Assembly (NCBI RefSeq): GCF_000176035.2
Contig: NC_015675.1
Location: 6,204,001-6,268,000 of the forward strand
DNA: 64,000 nucleotides
DNA from: Mesorhizobium opportunistum WSM2075
GTDB taxonomy: Bacteria; Pseudomonadota; Alphaproteobacteria; Rhizobiales; Rhizobiaceae
Reading direction: 5' to 3'
Shown here: positions 50,328-58,422 of the stretch, one piece after another
How the letters are laid out: each line of letters begins with the position of its first letter
Position numbering within the stretch: the first letter of the stretch is position 1
The notes under the pieces: generated by a model
What the model saw: the letters and a program-made list of their open reading frames with translations, nothing else
Told to the model about the DNA's origin: nothing
Databases searched by the model: none
Made by a program: the position numbers and the translations under genes

Positions 50328-50341
50328 CTGATCCATGTCAG
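50328..50341 (-). promoter_or_regulatory. FNR/FixK-type box upstream of fixN
   Basis: CTGATCCATGTCAG is a perfect CTGA-N6-TCAG palindrome (two changes from TTGA-N6-TCAA, symmetrical, so each half-site differs by one base). Centred about 80 bp upstream of fixN. The rest of 50342-50697, up to the fnrN stop, contains no supported gene. Confidence 0.5.
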
Positions 50342-50697
50342 GTGCCAGGTTTGTGCGGTAGAATCGAGTTCGCGAAGAGCGGACGTTGGGGCGGGCGGAT
50401 GTGTCGAAGCGCGGCCTCCGCGACGTTGGAAGTAGCGCTGCTAAGGTCGCCTGGAATGGCTCGGGAAAGACGCAGTGACATCGCCGCCAGCCTTGCGGGC
50501 ACGAGGACCTCAAGGATCAATGCTTCACCGGCGATCTTTCCGGAACTCTTGCCGGCTGCCTCGCTATCCGACAAGGGTCGCGGATGCTCTTGGGTCTACG
50601 CTACCGCGACGCTCGAGGCTACAGCAATACATTGTGTTCGAACGCAGCATGTCCTGCCGCGGATCGGAGTTGGCGGCGCAGCGCCCGCCGCCTGGGC

Positions 50698-51447
50698 TTA
50701 TCCAAACTGCCGCGGCCTTCGGCCGCCGCAACGCTGCTCCAGCCGGCCGACGCTCTCCACCCTCACATGGCGCTTGTTCTCGATCCGGATCACGCCTTCA
50801 GCTCGCAGTCGAGTCAGCTGGCGGCTCACCGTCTCATTCGTCAGGCCAAGGAAATCAGAGATGTCGGCACGAGTCAGTGGCAGATCGAAGGACGCCGATA
50901 TGGCGGCCGAATCAACACTGGTATCGATGTTCAGGGCGAGCATGACGAGAAAACTCGCCACCTTTTCCGATGCGGTCTTGCGCCCGAGCGTCACCATCCA
51001 TTCGCGTGCTGCGTCAAGTTCGTCCAGCGCCTGCTTGAGCAGGCGATGCTCGAGTTCCGGTGATTCCTTCACCATCCGTTCGAGGGCTGCCTTGGGGAAC
51101 GAACACAGCGTGACAACGGTTGCCGCTTCCGCACTGATCTCGCTTTCGACCTTGAAGGGTCGCCCCAGAAAATCCGGTGCAAACTGGAGCCCTACGATCT
51201 GCTGGCGCCCGTCCGAAAGGCTCTTCGTCAGCTTGACCACGCCTGAAAGCACATTCGAATAGCTGTTGACGGCCTCGCAGTCTCCGACCAGTTCGACTCC
51301 TGGCTCGATCTTGTGCCGCGATGAACTCCTGGCAAGCGCAGCCAAACGGTCTGGATCGAGCGCGCCGCAAATACCGCGACGCCTTCCCTCGCAAGAGCGG
51401 CAAAGAACGGGAATGCCGGAACTGTGAATGTCCTGCCGTAATGTCAT
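50698..51447 (-). CDS. fnrN: FnrN, oxygen-sensing Fnr-type regulator
   Basis: 249 residues. N-terminal cluster C16-x2-C19-x7-C27 (VLCRSCEGRRRGICGAL) plus a central Cys in VVTLCSFPKAALE (C116), the four ligands expected for a 4Fe-4S sensor. C-terminal HTH: TRADISDFLGLTNETVSRQLTRLRAEGVIRI, matching the TTGAT-N4-ATCAA-reading Fnr class. Divergent from hemN with a shared box, a classic arrangement for autoregulation. Confidence 0.95.
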   Translation of the reverse strand: MTLRQDIHSSGIPVLCRSCEGRRRGICGALDPDRLAALARSSSRHKIEPGVELVGDCEAVNSYSNVLSGVVKLTKSLSDGRQQIVGLQFAPDFLGRPFKVESEISAEAATVVTLCSFPKAALERMVKESPELEHRLLKQALDELDAAREWMVTLGRKTASEKVASFLVMLALNIDTSVDSAAISASFDLPLTRADISDFLGLTNETVSRQLTRLRAEGVIRIENKRHVRVESVGRLEQRCGGRRPRQFG

Positions 51448-51531
51448 GCGTTCGCTGTACCCTCTTCCAAGCACCGACAGGGTAGCAATCCAGGGTAGAA
51501 AAATCCTTGCGGCAGTTTGTCCGAGCTGCAC

Positions 51532-51545
51532 TTGATCGAAATCAG
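51532..51545. promoter_or_regulatory. FNR/FixK-type box between fnrN and hemN
   Basis: TTGATCGAAATCAG differs from TTGA-N6-TCAA only in the last base. It lies 58 bp upstream of hemN and 85 bp upstream of fnrN, so it can serve both. Confidence 0.7.
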
Positions 51546-51602
51546 GGCATTGGCCGGCCAACCAGTCAAGAGTTCCAGCGGTGCAAACATGGTGACTACG
51601 AG

Positions 51603-52949
51603 ATGCAGTCGAAAGTAGCTGCTCGGATTGTCGAAAACGTCCCTCGCTATACCAGCTATCCGACCGCACCGCATTTCCACGTGGGCGTCGATGCTGCGGA
51701 TTATCGTGGCTGGCTGGAGGCGCTCAGCGAGGACGATGAGATATCGCTCTACGTGCACATCCCTTTCTGCGACAGGCTTTGCTGGTTCTGTGCCTGCCAC
51801 ACCAAGCAGACACGCCACTATGAACCGGTGACCAGATATCTGGGATCATTGCATGCGGAGATCGCCACCGTTTCAGGTCTCGCCGGAGGCAAGGGCCGGG
51901 TGCGTGCCGTCCATTTGGGCGGCGGTTCGCCGACAATGCTCAGGCCCGACGACATGGTGGCGCTCGGGACCGCATTGCGCCACAGCTTCTCATTTCTTCC
52001 CGGCACCAGGATCAGCGTCGAAATCGAACCCAACGACATGGACGAAGCCCGCCTCGACGCACTTGCCGAAATCGGCATGACGAGGGCCAGCCTCGGGGTC
52101 CAGGATCTCGATCAGAAGGTACAGAGGGCGATCAATCGCGAGCAGACCTTCTTGCAGACCAAAACGGTTGTCGACGGCGTTCGATCGCGCGGCGTCGAAT
52201 CGGTCAACCTCGACCTGCTCTACGGCTTGCCGCACCAGACGAGGGAGATCGTCTTGTCCACTGTCAGGCAGGCGCTGACGCTTGAGCCCGACCGGATCGC
52301 CCTTTTTGGATATGCCCATGTGCCATGGTTCAAGAAACATCAGACCATGATCGACCAGGCGTGGTTGCCAGGCCCGGAGGAGCGGCTTGCCCAATCGCAA
52401 CTGGCAGCACGCGCCATACTCGACCAAGGATACGAACCAATCGGCCTCGACCATTTCGCCAAACCGGACGATGCGCTGGCGCTTGCCGCGCGAGCGGGGA
52501 CTTTACGTCGCAACTTTCAGGGCTATACCGAGGATCGCTGCGAAACCTTGATCGGTCTCGGGCCGTCATCCATCAGCCAATTCCGGCAAGGCTATGTACA
52601 GAACATGCCTTCGACCGCCGAGTATGGCCGCATGGTGGATGACGGTGGGCTGGCTTCGGTCCGCGGGATTGCCTTCTCGAACGACGACCGCGCCCGCGGC
52701 TGGGTCATCGAGCGCCTGATGTGCGATTTCGGCTTCTCGGCAGTCGATTTGGTGGAACGCTTCGGCAAAGCCGGCCAGAAGCTCCTTCTTCGGTCGAGTA
52801 CCGTGGCCCTCGACAAGTCGGTCCGACTTGAACTCGACGGCGATCGTTTCGTCGTACCGCTGGAAAGTCGTCCCTTTGTCAGATGCGTCGCTGCGAAGTT
52901 CGACAAATATCTCAAAACGGGAAAGGCCAGGCACTCCGTGGGAGTTTGA
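51603..52949 (+). CDS. hemN: Oxygen-independent coproporphyrinogen III oxidase
   Basis: 448 residues. Radical-SAM motif FCDRLCWFCACHTKQT (C-x3-C-x2-C) and GGGSPTML glycine-rich SAM-binding segment; NLDLLYGLPHQT is also typical of HemN. It makes protoporphyrinogen IX without oxygen, needed for cbb3 and other haems. The ATG at 51603 fits the conserved opening ENVPRYTSYPTAPHF. Confidence 0.95.
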   Translation: MQSKVAARIVENVPRYTSYPTAPHFHVGVDAADYRGWLEALSEDDEISLYVHIPFCDRLCWFCACHTKQTRHYEPVTRYLGSLHAEIATVSGLAGGKGRVRAVHLGGGSPTMLRPDDMVALGTALRHSFSFLPGTRISVEIEPNDMDEARLDALAEIGMTRASLGVQDLDQKVQRAINREQTFLQTKTVVDGVRSRGVESVNLDLLYGLPHQTREIVLSTVRQALTLEPDRIALFGYAHVPWFKKHQTMIDQAWLPGPEERLAQSQLAARAILDQGYEPIGLDHFAKPDDALALAARAGTLRRNFQGYTEDRCETLIGLGPSSISQFRQGYVQNMPSTAEYGRMVDDGGLASVRGIAFSNDDRARGWVIERLMCDFGFSAVDLVERFGKAGQKLLLRSSTVALDKSVRLELDGDRFVVPLESRPFVRCVAAKFDKYLKTGKARHSVGV

Positions 52950-53081
52950 GCCAGCGAGTGCGTCGCGGTCCGCGCAGGGTCCATCATCGGTGACCTATTT
53001 GCCAGACGATGTTGCCCGCGCACACCCTTGTCTGACACGCACGGTGCGCCACAATTGCACTTGACTGACTCTCTGCTTCGG

Positions 53082-53354
53082 TCATTCGGAATCTGAGGCT
53101 TTCAAAGACCGCGATTCGTCTGAGATGCTGGCCGTCGCCAGACCTTCTTTTCTGGCCTTGGCAAACGCTCGGTCGCCGTCCAGAAATCCCGCCAGCATGA
53201 ACGGGATGAGTTCCGCGACTGTTTCAGACTCGCCGTAGGTCTGACGATAGAGCGCAGCATAGGCCTTGAGTTCTTGGCTCAACTCCGCGCTGACGGTGAT
53301 GGTAATCTTCAAAGGCGTTCGGTCTGGAAGCTTGCCAAGTTTCAAGTTGGCCAT
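53082..53354 (-). CDS. DUF2274 protein of the conjugation operon
   Basis: 90 residues, MANLKLGKLPDRTPLKITITVSAELSQELKAYAALYRQTYGESETVAELIPFMLAGFLDGD, the DUF2274 signature. It is found regularly at the downstream end of trb operons in ICEs; function unknown. The ATG follows the trbI stop with a 2-nt gap. Confidence 0.85.
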   Translation of the reverse strand: MANLKLGKLPDRTPLKITITVSAELSQELKAYAALYRQTYGESETVAELIPFMLAGFLDGDRAFAKARKEGLATASISDESRSLKASDSE

Positions 53355-53356
53355 AA

Positions 53357-54577
53357 TCACTCCCGTTCAATTTTGTATGGTCGCAGCAGGAGATCCTTGT
53401 GCACGATGACGCGCAGTGGCCAGCCTGGTCGGATCGTTATGGTGGGCTGAACGTTGAGATTTTTCTCAGTTATGCGCTGGCCGGCTCGACTGACGTTCTG
53501 CTGGGCGGATTCGCGGATCGCCTTGACCAGATCGCTTTCATTGTCTCCAAGGCTCAATTCGGTACCCACGCCAAGCGTGGTCGCAAGCGCAACCCCCTTG
53601 ATCAGCTGCCAGGTGTGGAAATCCACCTTGTCCTCAAGCCCCGCATATCCGGCGGTGTCTGTCGCCGGCAGATTATCGATTTCGATCGAGGACCCGTCCG
53701 GCAGGATTATTCGCTGCCAGACCAGCAATGCGCGCTTTTGCCCAAACGCCACCACGCTGTCATAGGTGCCGATCAGCCGGGAACCTTGTGGAATGAGCAA
53801 GATGCTGCCAGTGACTGTGTCTTGCACATTCTCTGTGACCTGCGCGACGACAAGGCCGGGTAGGTCGGAATTGATCCCGGTAATGAGGCTTGCCGCGATT
53901 ACGCTGCCAGCCATCAGTTGGTAGGGCGAAGCAGACGTCTGCAGCGCATGGGGATTGTAGATTCCGCTTGTGCTCCGCTGACTGACAAAATCCAGCTTGC
54001 GCTGTTGGTTGTTTTGATCGCCCTCGGCTGGCGCAACGGAAGCCGACCCGGCTGTCGCTCCGGATTGCGGCGCTTCAGGCCGCTGCTGTACACTCTCCCC
54101 GCCGTCAGCGAGATCTGTCGATCTGGGTCGATTATCGATCCGGAACAACACTTGAGACTCGCGCGCTTCGATTGCCTGCTGGGCAAGGCGTTGATCCTCG
54201 GCGGAGACCTCCTGTCCCGGCGCAATTCCGAGTTGGCGCTGCCGCTCGAGGATGGGGCGGCCGAGATCACCGGGTAGCGGCGGTCCGAGCACCGGTGCCT
54301 TCGGCTTGACGCCGGAATAGTCCCTGGGCAGGCTGTCGAGCCCCTCGGCGGTGGGCTTGTGGTCAGGATGGTAGAGGTCTTCCGCATGCTCTTTGAATCG
54401 CAATGCCGGTCCCTGAAGCGCAATGATCATGACGCCCAGAATGGCACCACATCCGGCGGCAGAGATCGCGACAATCACCCCCCGCCTGAAGCGCACAGCA
54501 CCGCGGGGTGAGGCGCGCAGCTGCAGCTGGTCGGGATCGAGTTTAGGCGGCGCATTGGAGTGGGAGGTATCGGTCAT
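53357..54577 (-). CDS. trbI: TrbI, VirB10-like outer-membrane-spanning component
   Basis: 406 residues: N-terminal cytoplasmic segment, one membrane helix (GVIVAISAAGCGAILGVMIIA), a flexible Pro/Gln-rich linker, and the TrbI/VirB10 beta-barrel domain (SPYQLMAGSVIAASLITGINSDLPGLVVAQVTENVQDTVTG, IDNLPATDTAGYAGLEDKVDFH). Links energy from the inner membrane to the outer-membrane core of the mating-pair channel. Confidence 0.93.
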   Translation of the reverse strand: MTDTSHSNAPPKLDPDQLQLRASPRGAVRFRRGVIVAISAAGCGAILGVMIIALQGPALRFKEHAEDLYHPDHKPTAEGLDSLPRDYSGVKPKAPVLGPPLPGDLGRPILERQRQLGIAPGQEVSAEDQRLAQQAIEARESQVLFRIDNRPRSTDLADGGESVQQRPEAPQSGATAGSASVAPAEGDQNNQQRKLDFVSQRSTSGIYNPHALQTSASPYQLMAGSVIAASLITGINSDLPGLVVAQVTENVQDTVTGSILLIPQGSRLIGTYDSVVAFGQKRALLVWQRIILPDGSSIEIDNLPATDTAGYAGLEDKVDFHTWQLIKGVALATTLGVGTELSLGDNESDLVKAIRESAQQNVSRAGQRITEKNLNVQPTITIRPGWPLRVIVHKDLLLRPYKIERE

Positions 54578-54590
54578 GAGCCTTTTCCCC

Positions 54591-55619
54591 TCACCTGCCG
54601 AAACCGGCAAAGAGTGGCATCCGACGCGGCAATTGCCCGCCGTCAATCCTTGAGATGCGAACGACCTGCTGCGGCTTGGCCCCGAGGCGCAGTTCGGCCG
54701 CGGCGAACAGGCGATCGACGATGTAGTAGTTGCCACGCATGCGGTAGTTGACCAGCTGATTGCCGCCGTCGGCACCGACGATGAAGAGCGGTGGCGCCTC
54801 GCCCTGATCGATGCGCCGGGGGAATTCGATATAGACTTTGCTGCCGTCGTCAAAGGCCCGTGTCGGCCTCCAGGGCGGAGTGTCGCCGGCGATTGAATAG
54901 CGGAAGCGGATATTTTCGAGCGCAACATTCGATGCGACCGGCGTTGCAGCGTCGGCCTGAACGTTTCGCCGGGAGAGCGCAAGGATCTGGTCTTCGCTGT
55001 AAGTCCAAGAGATGGCCGCCATTGCGGTCTTGTCCGTGCTTTGGAGCTGCAAGTGATAGGTGCGTCGATCCGTGGTGATCACCAGATTTGTGGTAAGCTC
55101 GGGCGCGAACGGCTTCACCAAAACATGGGTGCGCTGACCGTCACCGGTGCCACTGACGGTGTCGCCGATGACCCAGCGGACCGTGTCCCCGGCGGACACC
55201 GCCGTCAGTTTCTCGCCCGGCTGCAGAGCGATATCGGTGACGCGCTCCGGCGCGGCAAAGAGCTGATAAAGCGCGCCATCGGTGAAGGGATAGACCTGGA
55301 CCGCGTTGACATAGCCATACCTGGTTGGCTGCCGAGTTGCGGCCCTATTGGCATCGGCAACGCGTTCTTCAGGAGAGCGCTTGTCTTCGGCGAACTTGAC
55401 CGGGTCAGGCTGCAACTGGCCGGGAAGCGGTAGCGGCTTTGGCACCTCGACGATTTTAACCGGTTTCTCTGGCGGCTTCTCGATCGACGCTGCTTTGAAG
55501 TCGGCAGCGTCATAGGCAATCTCGGGCGGCGGCACCGGCTTGGATGCGCAGGCGGATAGCACCGCTGCCGAGGCCGACAGGATCAGCGCGGCACGGAGCG
55601 ATGGGGCTTTATTTGTCAT
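54591..55619 (-). CDS. trbG: TrbG, VirB9-like conjugal transfer protein
   Basis: 342 residues with a lipoprotein-type signal (LILSASAAVLSAC). Contains the VirB9/TrbG pattern TRYGYVNAVQVYPFTDGALYQLFAAPERVTDIALQPGEKL and a C-terminal RRIDGGQLPRRMPLF-like end. Start overlaps trbF by 11 nt. Confidence 0.93.
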   Translation of the reverse strand: MTNKAPSLRAALILSASAAVLSACASKPVPPPEIAYDAADFKAASIEKPPEKPVKIVEVPKPLPLPGQLQPDPVKFAEDKRSPEERVADANRAATRQPTRYGYVNAVQVYPFTDGALYQLFAAPERVTDIALQPGEKLTAVSAGDTVRWVIGDTVSGTGDGQRTHVLVKPFAPELTTNLVITTDRRTYHLQLQSTDKTAMAAISWTYSEDQILALSRRNVQADAATPVASNVALENIRFRYSIAGDTPPWRPTRAFDDGSKVYIEFPRRIDQGEAPPLFIVGADGGNQLVNYRMRGNYYIVDRLFAAAELRLGAKPQQVVRISRIDGGQLPRRMPLFAGFGR

Positions 55620-56340
55620 TGGCGGGCTCCTTGGGGGAAACGGAGGTCGGCGCGGCACTGTCGAGCTCGCGCGACCAATCGATGGCGTTGATGAAGAGGC
55701 CGAGCGGATTCTTGCGCAGTTGGTCTGTATTGTTGGGCGGGCGGATCATGATGGTGAGGATCGCCGTCCAGCGGGTCGTGCTGGCAAGGCTGCCGCGCTC
55801 AAAGACCTGCTCGGTCCATTTGACCTGGAACGAGCTGCCGGAAGCCCGCACCACGCTGGTCACCTGGACGGACACGCTTCGCGTTCCGATCTGACCGAAA
55901 GGATCGTTCGCCTTGGCATATTCGTTGAGGAAGAGCGCGGCGCGGTCACTGGCAAAGTCATAGGCGGCCAACCAGTTCTGCCGCACCAACACCGGATCGG
56001 TGGAAACGGAACGGATATTCTGAATGAAACGGCCAAGATGCCAGGCGATCTGGGCGTCCGTCGGCTCGTAGTCCCGGATTGCCGAGGCTACGGCGCGCGC
56101 CTCGCCGAAGCGGTCGACCTCGACGACGTAGGGCACCACCCGGCTCTGCATTGACTGCCAAACGAACCCGCCGGAGAGCCCGGTCGCCAATGCCAGGCAG
56201 CCAAGAGCCATCAGCCGCCAGTTGCGGGCCTGCACCCGCGATGAGCCGATGCGCTCATCCCAAAGCTGGCCCGCCTTCTGGTACGGTGTGATGGGCTCGG
56301 GTGTCTTGCCGTAGCGTTGAACGGATCGCTTGAACAGCAT
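55609..56340 (-). CDS. trbF: TrbF, VirB8-like conjugal transfer protein
   Basis: 243 residues, one membrane helix (RLMALGCLALATGLSGGFVWQ) and the VirB8-type periplasmic domain (PYVVEVDRFGEARAV..., QIAWHLGRFIQNIRSVSTDPVLVRQNW). Direct neighbour of trbL and trbG. Confidence 0.92.
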   Translation of the reverse strand: MLFKRSVQRYGKTPEPITPYQKAGQLWDERIGSSRVQARNWRLMALGCLALATGLSGGFVWQSMQSRVVPYVVEVDRFGEARAVASAIRDYEPTDAQIAWHLGRFIQNIRSVSTDPVLVRQNWLAAYDFASDRAALFLNEYAKANDPFGQIGTRSVSVQVTSVVRASGSSFQVKWTEQVFERGSLASTTRWTAILTIMIRPPNNTDQLRKNPLGLFINAIDWSRELDSAAPTSVSPKEPANDK

Positions 56341-57663
56341 CTAGTCGTCCTTGTCGTTGAGAGAGGGATTGGCGCTACCGCCCGGTCTGTCACCATCGCG
56401 CACGGCCTGCATGGTGGCGTGGCGGTGGGCTCGCGCAGACTGCTGGGAACGCAGGCGCCTGGCCCAGCTAGGGGCAGCATCGGTGGTCGGACCCGAAGGA
56501 GTTTCGGTCATCGAGGCGATGGGAGACCCGCCGGTCGCGGTCCATGCGGCCTGGCGCCCGGCATCAGCGCTGCGCCCGACGGTTTCCGCGGCAGATCGTG
56601 CCGCTCGCACAGCGGCGCCGCTGGCAGCACCTGCCACGCCCTGCATCCCGGCAGCCACACCGGACAGGCCGGAGTCAGGCGAGGTTGCGCGTCCTAGTTG
56701 CCAGGCAGAGGAAGCTGCCGAACCGATCGTGGTGCCGGCGCGAATTGCGGCAAGCCCGCCATCAGCTGCCATGCGCACCCCAGCGATCGCAGCGCCTCCC
56801 GCAATGAGTGACGCACCGGCGGCGGCCGCGGCCGTACCCAGTGCAGCGCCCGCACCAAGCTGCGGGGCACCCGAGACGAGACCGGACGCTATTCCAGGCC
56901 CGAAAATACCTAGCCCAAGCAGCGCCAGCGCGCCCAACACCTGTGACATGGCGGCGGCCAAATCCGGCTCCTTGCCTTGCAGCGCCGAAGCGAACTCGCC
57001 GAACAGCGTGGACCCGACACCGACAATGACCGCAAGCACCATCACCTTGATGCCCGACGAGATCACGTTGCCGAGCACGCGCTCGGCCAGGAACGCCGAC
57101 CTGCTCCAGACTGCGAAGGGCACCAGAACGAAGCCGGCGAGAGTGGTGAGCTTGAACTCCAGAATGGTGATGAAGAGCTGGATGGAAAGAATGAAGAAGG
57201 CAATGATGACCAGGAACCAGGCCACGAGCAGCACGAAAATGGTGAGCGCGTTGCCGAAGATTTCGGGAAAGCCAAGAAGCTGGCTCGCCTGATCCAGCAG
57301 CGGCCACGCGCCCTCGAAGCCTGTGGCAGCAATACGTCCGGGCCGCAGGAGACTGTCGGACGACAGATTGGCGGCCGAAGCGCTGATGCCCAGCCCTGCG
57401 AAGGAGCGGTATATAATGTCGGCGAGATTCTTGAAATTGTTCAGGATGAAAGCGAAGACGCCGACATAGAGCACCTTGCGGATGAAGCGGCCGAGAATGT
57501 TGGGCTCGCCGGCGAATGCCCAAGCGAGCCCGGCTAACGTGATGTCGATGCCGATCAGGGTCGTGGTGAGGAAGGCGACATCGCCCGACAGCAGACCAAA
57601 CCCGCTGTCAATATAGCGGATGAAAGTCTCCATGAAGCGATCGATGACCCCGAGGTCGTTCAT
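56341..57663 (-). CDS. trbL: TrbL, VirB6-like polytopic conjugal transfer protein
   Basis: 440 residues, six-plus membrane helices in the first 290 (VAFLTTTLIGIDITLAGLAWAF..., FVLLVAWFLVIIAFFILSIQLF...) and an Ala/Gly/Ser-rich hydrophilic C-terminus. It forms the inner-membrane part of the DNA transfer channel. Start at 57663 chosen as MNDLGVIDRFMETFIRYIDSGF is the usual TrbL opening. Confidence 0.93.
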   Translation of the reverse strand: MNDLGVIDRFMETFIRYIDSGFGLLSGDVAFLTTTLIGIDITLAGLAWAFAGEPNILGRFIRKVLYVGVFAFILNNFKNLADIIYRSFAGLGISASAANLSSDSLLRPGRIAATGFEGAWPLLDQASQLLGFPEIFGNALTIFVLLVAWFLVIIAFFILSIQLFITILEFKLTTLAGFVLVPFAVWSRSAFLAERVLGNVISSGIKVMVLAVIVGVGSTLFGEFASALQGKEPDLAAAMSQVLGALALLGLGIFGPGIASGLVSGAPQLGAGAALGTAAAAAGASLIAGGAAIAGVRMAADGGLAAIRAGTTIGSAASSAWQLGRATSPDSGLSGVAAGMQGVAGAASGAAVRAARSAAETVGRSADAGRQAAWTATGGSPIASMTETPSGPTTDAAPSWARRLRSQQSARAHRHATMQAVRDGDRPGGSANPSLNDKDD

Positions 57664-57691
57664 TGCGCCTTCCTCGTGCCAGAAATGGTGA

Positions 57692-58417
57692 TCAGTTGCC
57701 GGGATAGGCCGTGCCGGTGCCGAGGAAACGCTTTGTCGTCTGGCGCGCGGCTTCTTCGGACTGCGCTTTGCGAGCCGCATCCTCGGCCTCAGCGCGAAAC
57801 TGCGTCGCGAGCAGCGTCTGGATCTGCATCTGCTGCTTGGTTGAGAGCGCGATCAGTTGGTTGGTGGCCTGGCTTGCCTCAAGCGCACCGGCAGCACCCT
57901 GGCTGCGGTTGACGAGATCAGCAAGCAGGTCGCGATCGCCGCGGACGTTGTCGAGGATTTGCGACTGGACACCCATCGTCTGCCGGAACGCCTGCATGGC
58001 GCTCTGCCAGCGCTCGCGTGCTGCGCTTGCCACATCGCTGACCTTGATCGTGGCGTCGTAGCTTTCGGGATATTGATTGCGCCACTGGTCCTGCAGCTTG
58101 CCCAGATCAAAACTCAGACCACTCGCCTGGTCCATGAGCCCGTCGATCCGCTGCAGCGAACCGGTGAGCTGGCCCACCGAAGAAAAATCCAGCCTCTGAA
58201 GGTTGCGCGCCATGTTTTGTAGCATGGTCGCCTGGTTCTGGAGCGACTGTATCTGGTTATTGATCTGCTCCAGTGAGCGTGCCGCCGTCAGCACATTCTG
58301 GGTGTAGTTCGAGGGATCGAAGACAATGAGCGCGTAGGCTGGCTGGACATAGTCGGCCATCGGTTTGGCCATCAGGGAAAGGGTGATCAGGCCGGAAAGG
58401 AAACGGCGCCGCATCAT
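57692..58417 (-). CDS. trbJ: TrbJ, VirB5-like conjugal transfer protein
   Basis: 241 residues: signal peptide region (FLSGLITLSLMAKPMADYVQPAYAL) and long helices (VLTAARSLEQINNQIQSLQNQATMLQNMARNLQRL) as in TrbJ. GGAG lies 8 nt upstream of the ATG. No trbK (entry exclusion) gene follows, unlike in RP4. Confidence 0.92.
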   Translation of the reverse strand: MMRRRFLSGLITLSLMAKPMADYVQPAYALIVFDPSNYTQNVLTAARSLEQINNQIQSLQNQATMLQNMARNLQRLDFSSVGQLTGSLQRIDGLMDQASGLSFDLGKLQDQWRNQYPESYDATIKVSDVASAARERWQSAMQAFRQTMGVQSQILDNVRGDRDLLADLVNRSQGAAGALEASQATNQLIALSTKQQMQIQTLLATQFRAEAEDAARKAQSEEAARQTTKRFLGTGTAYPGN

Positions 58418-58422
58418 GACGA

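Noticed and set aside
50338..50574. 78-codon minus-strand frame between fixN and fnrN
   Set aside because: Starts with TTG without a ribosome site, and its end overlaps the fixN upstream box; not supported.
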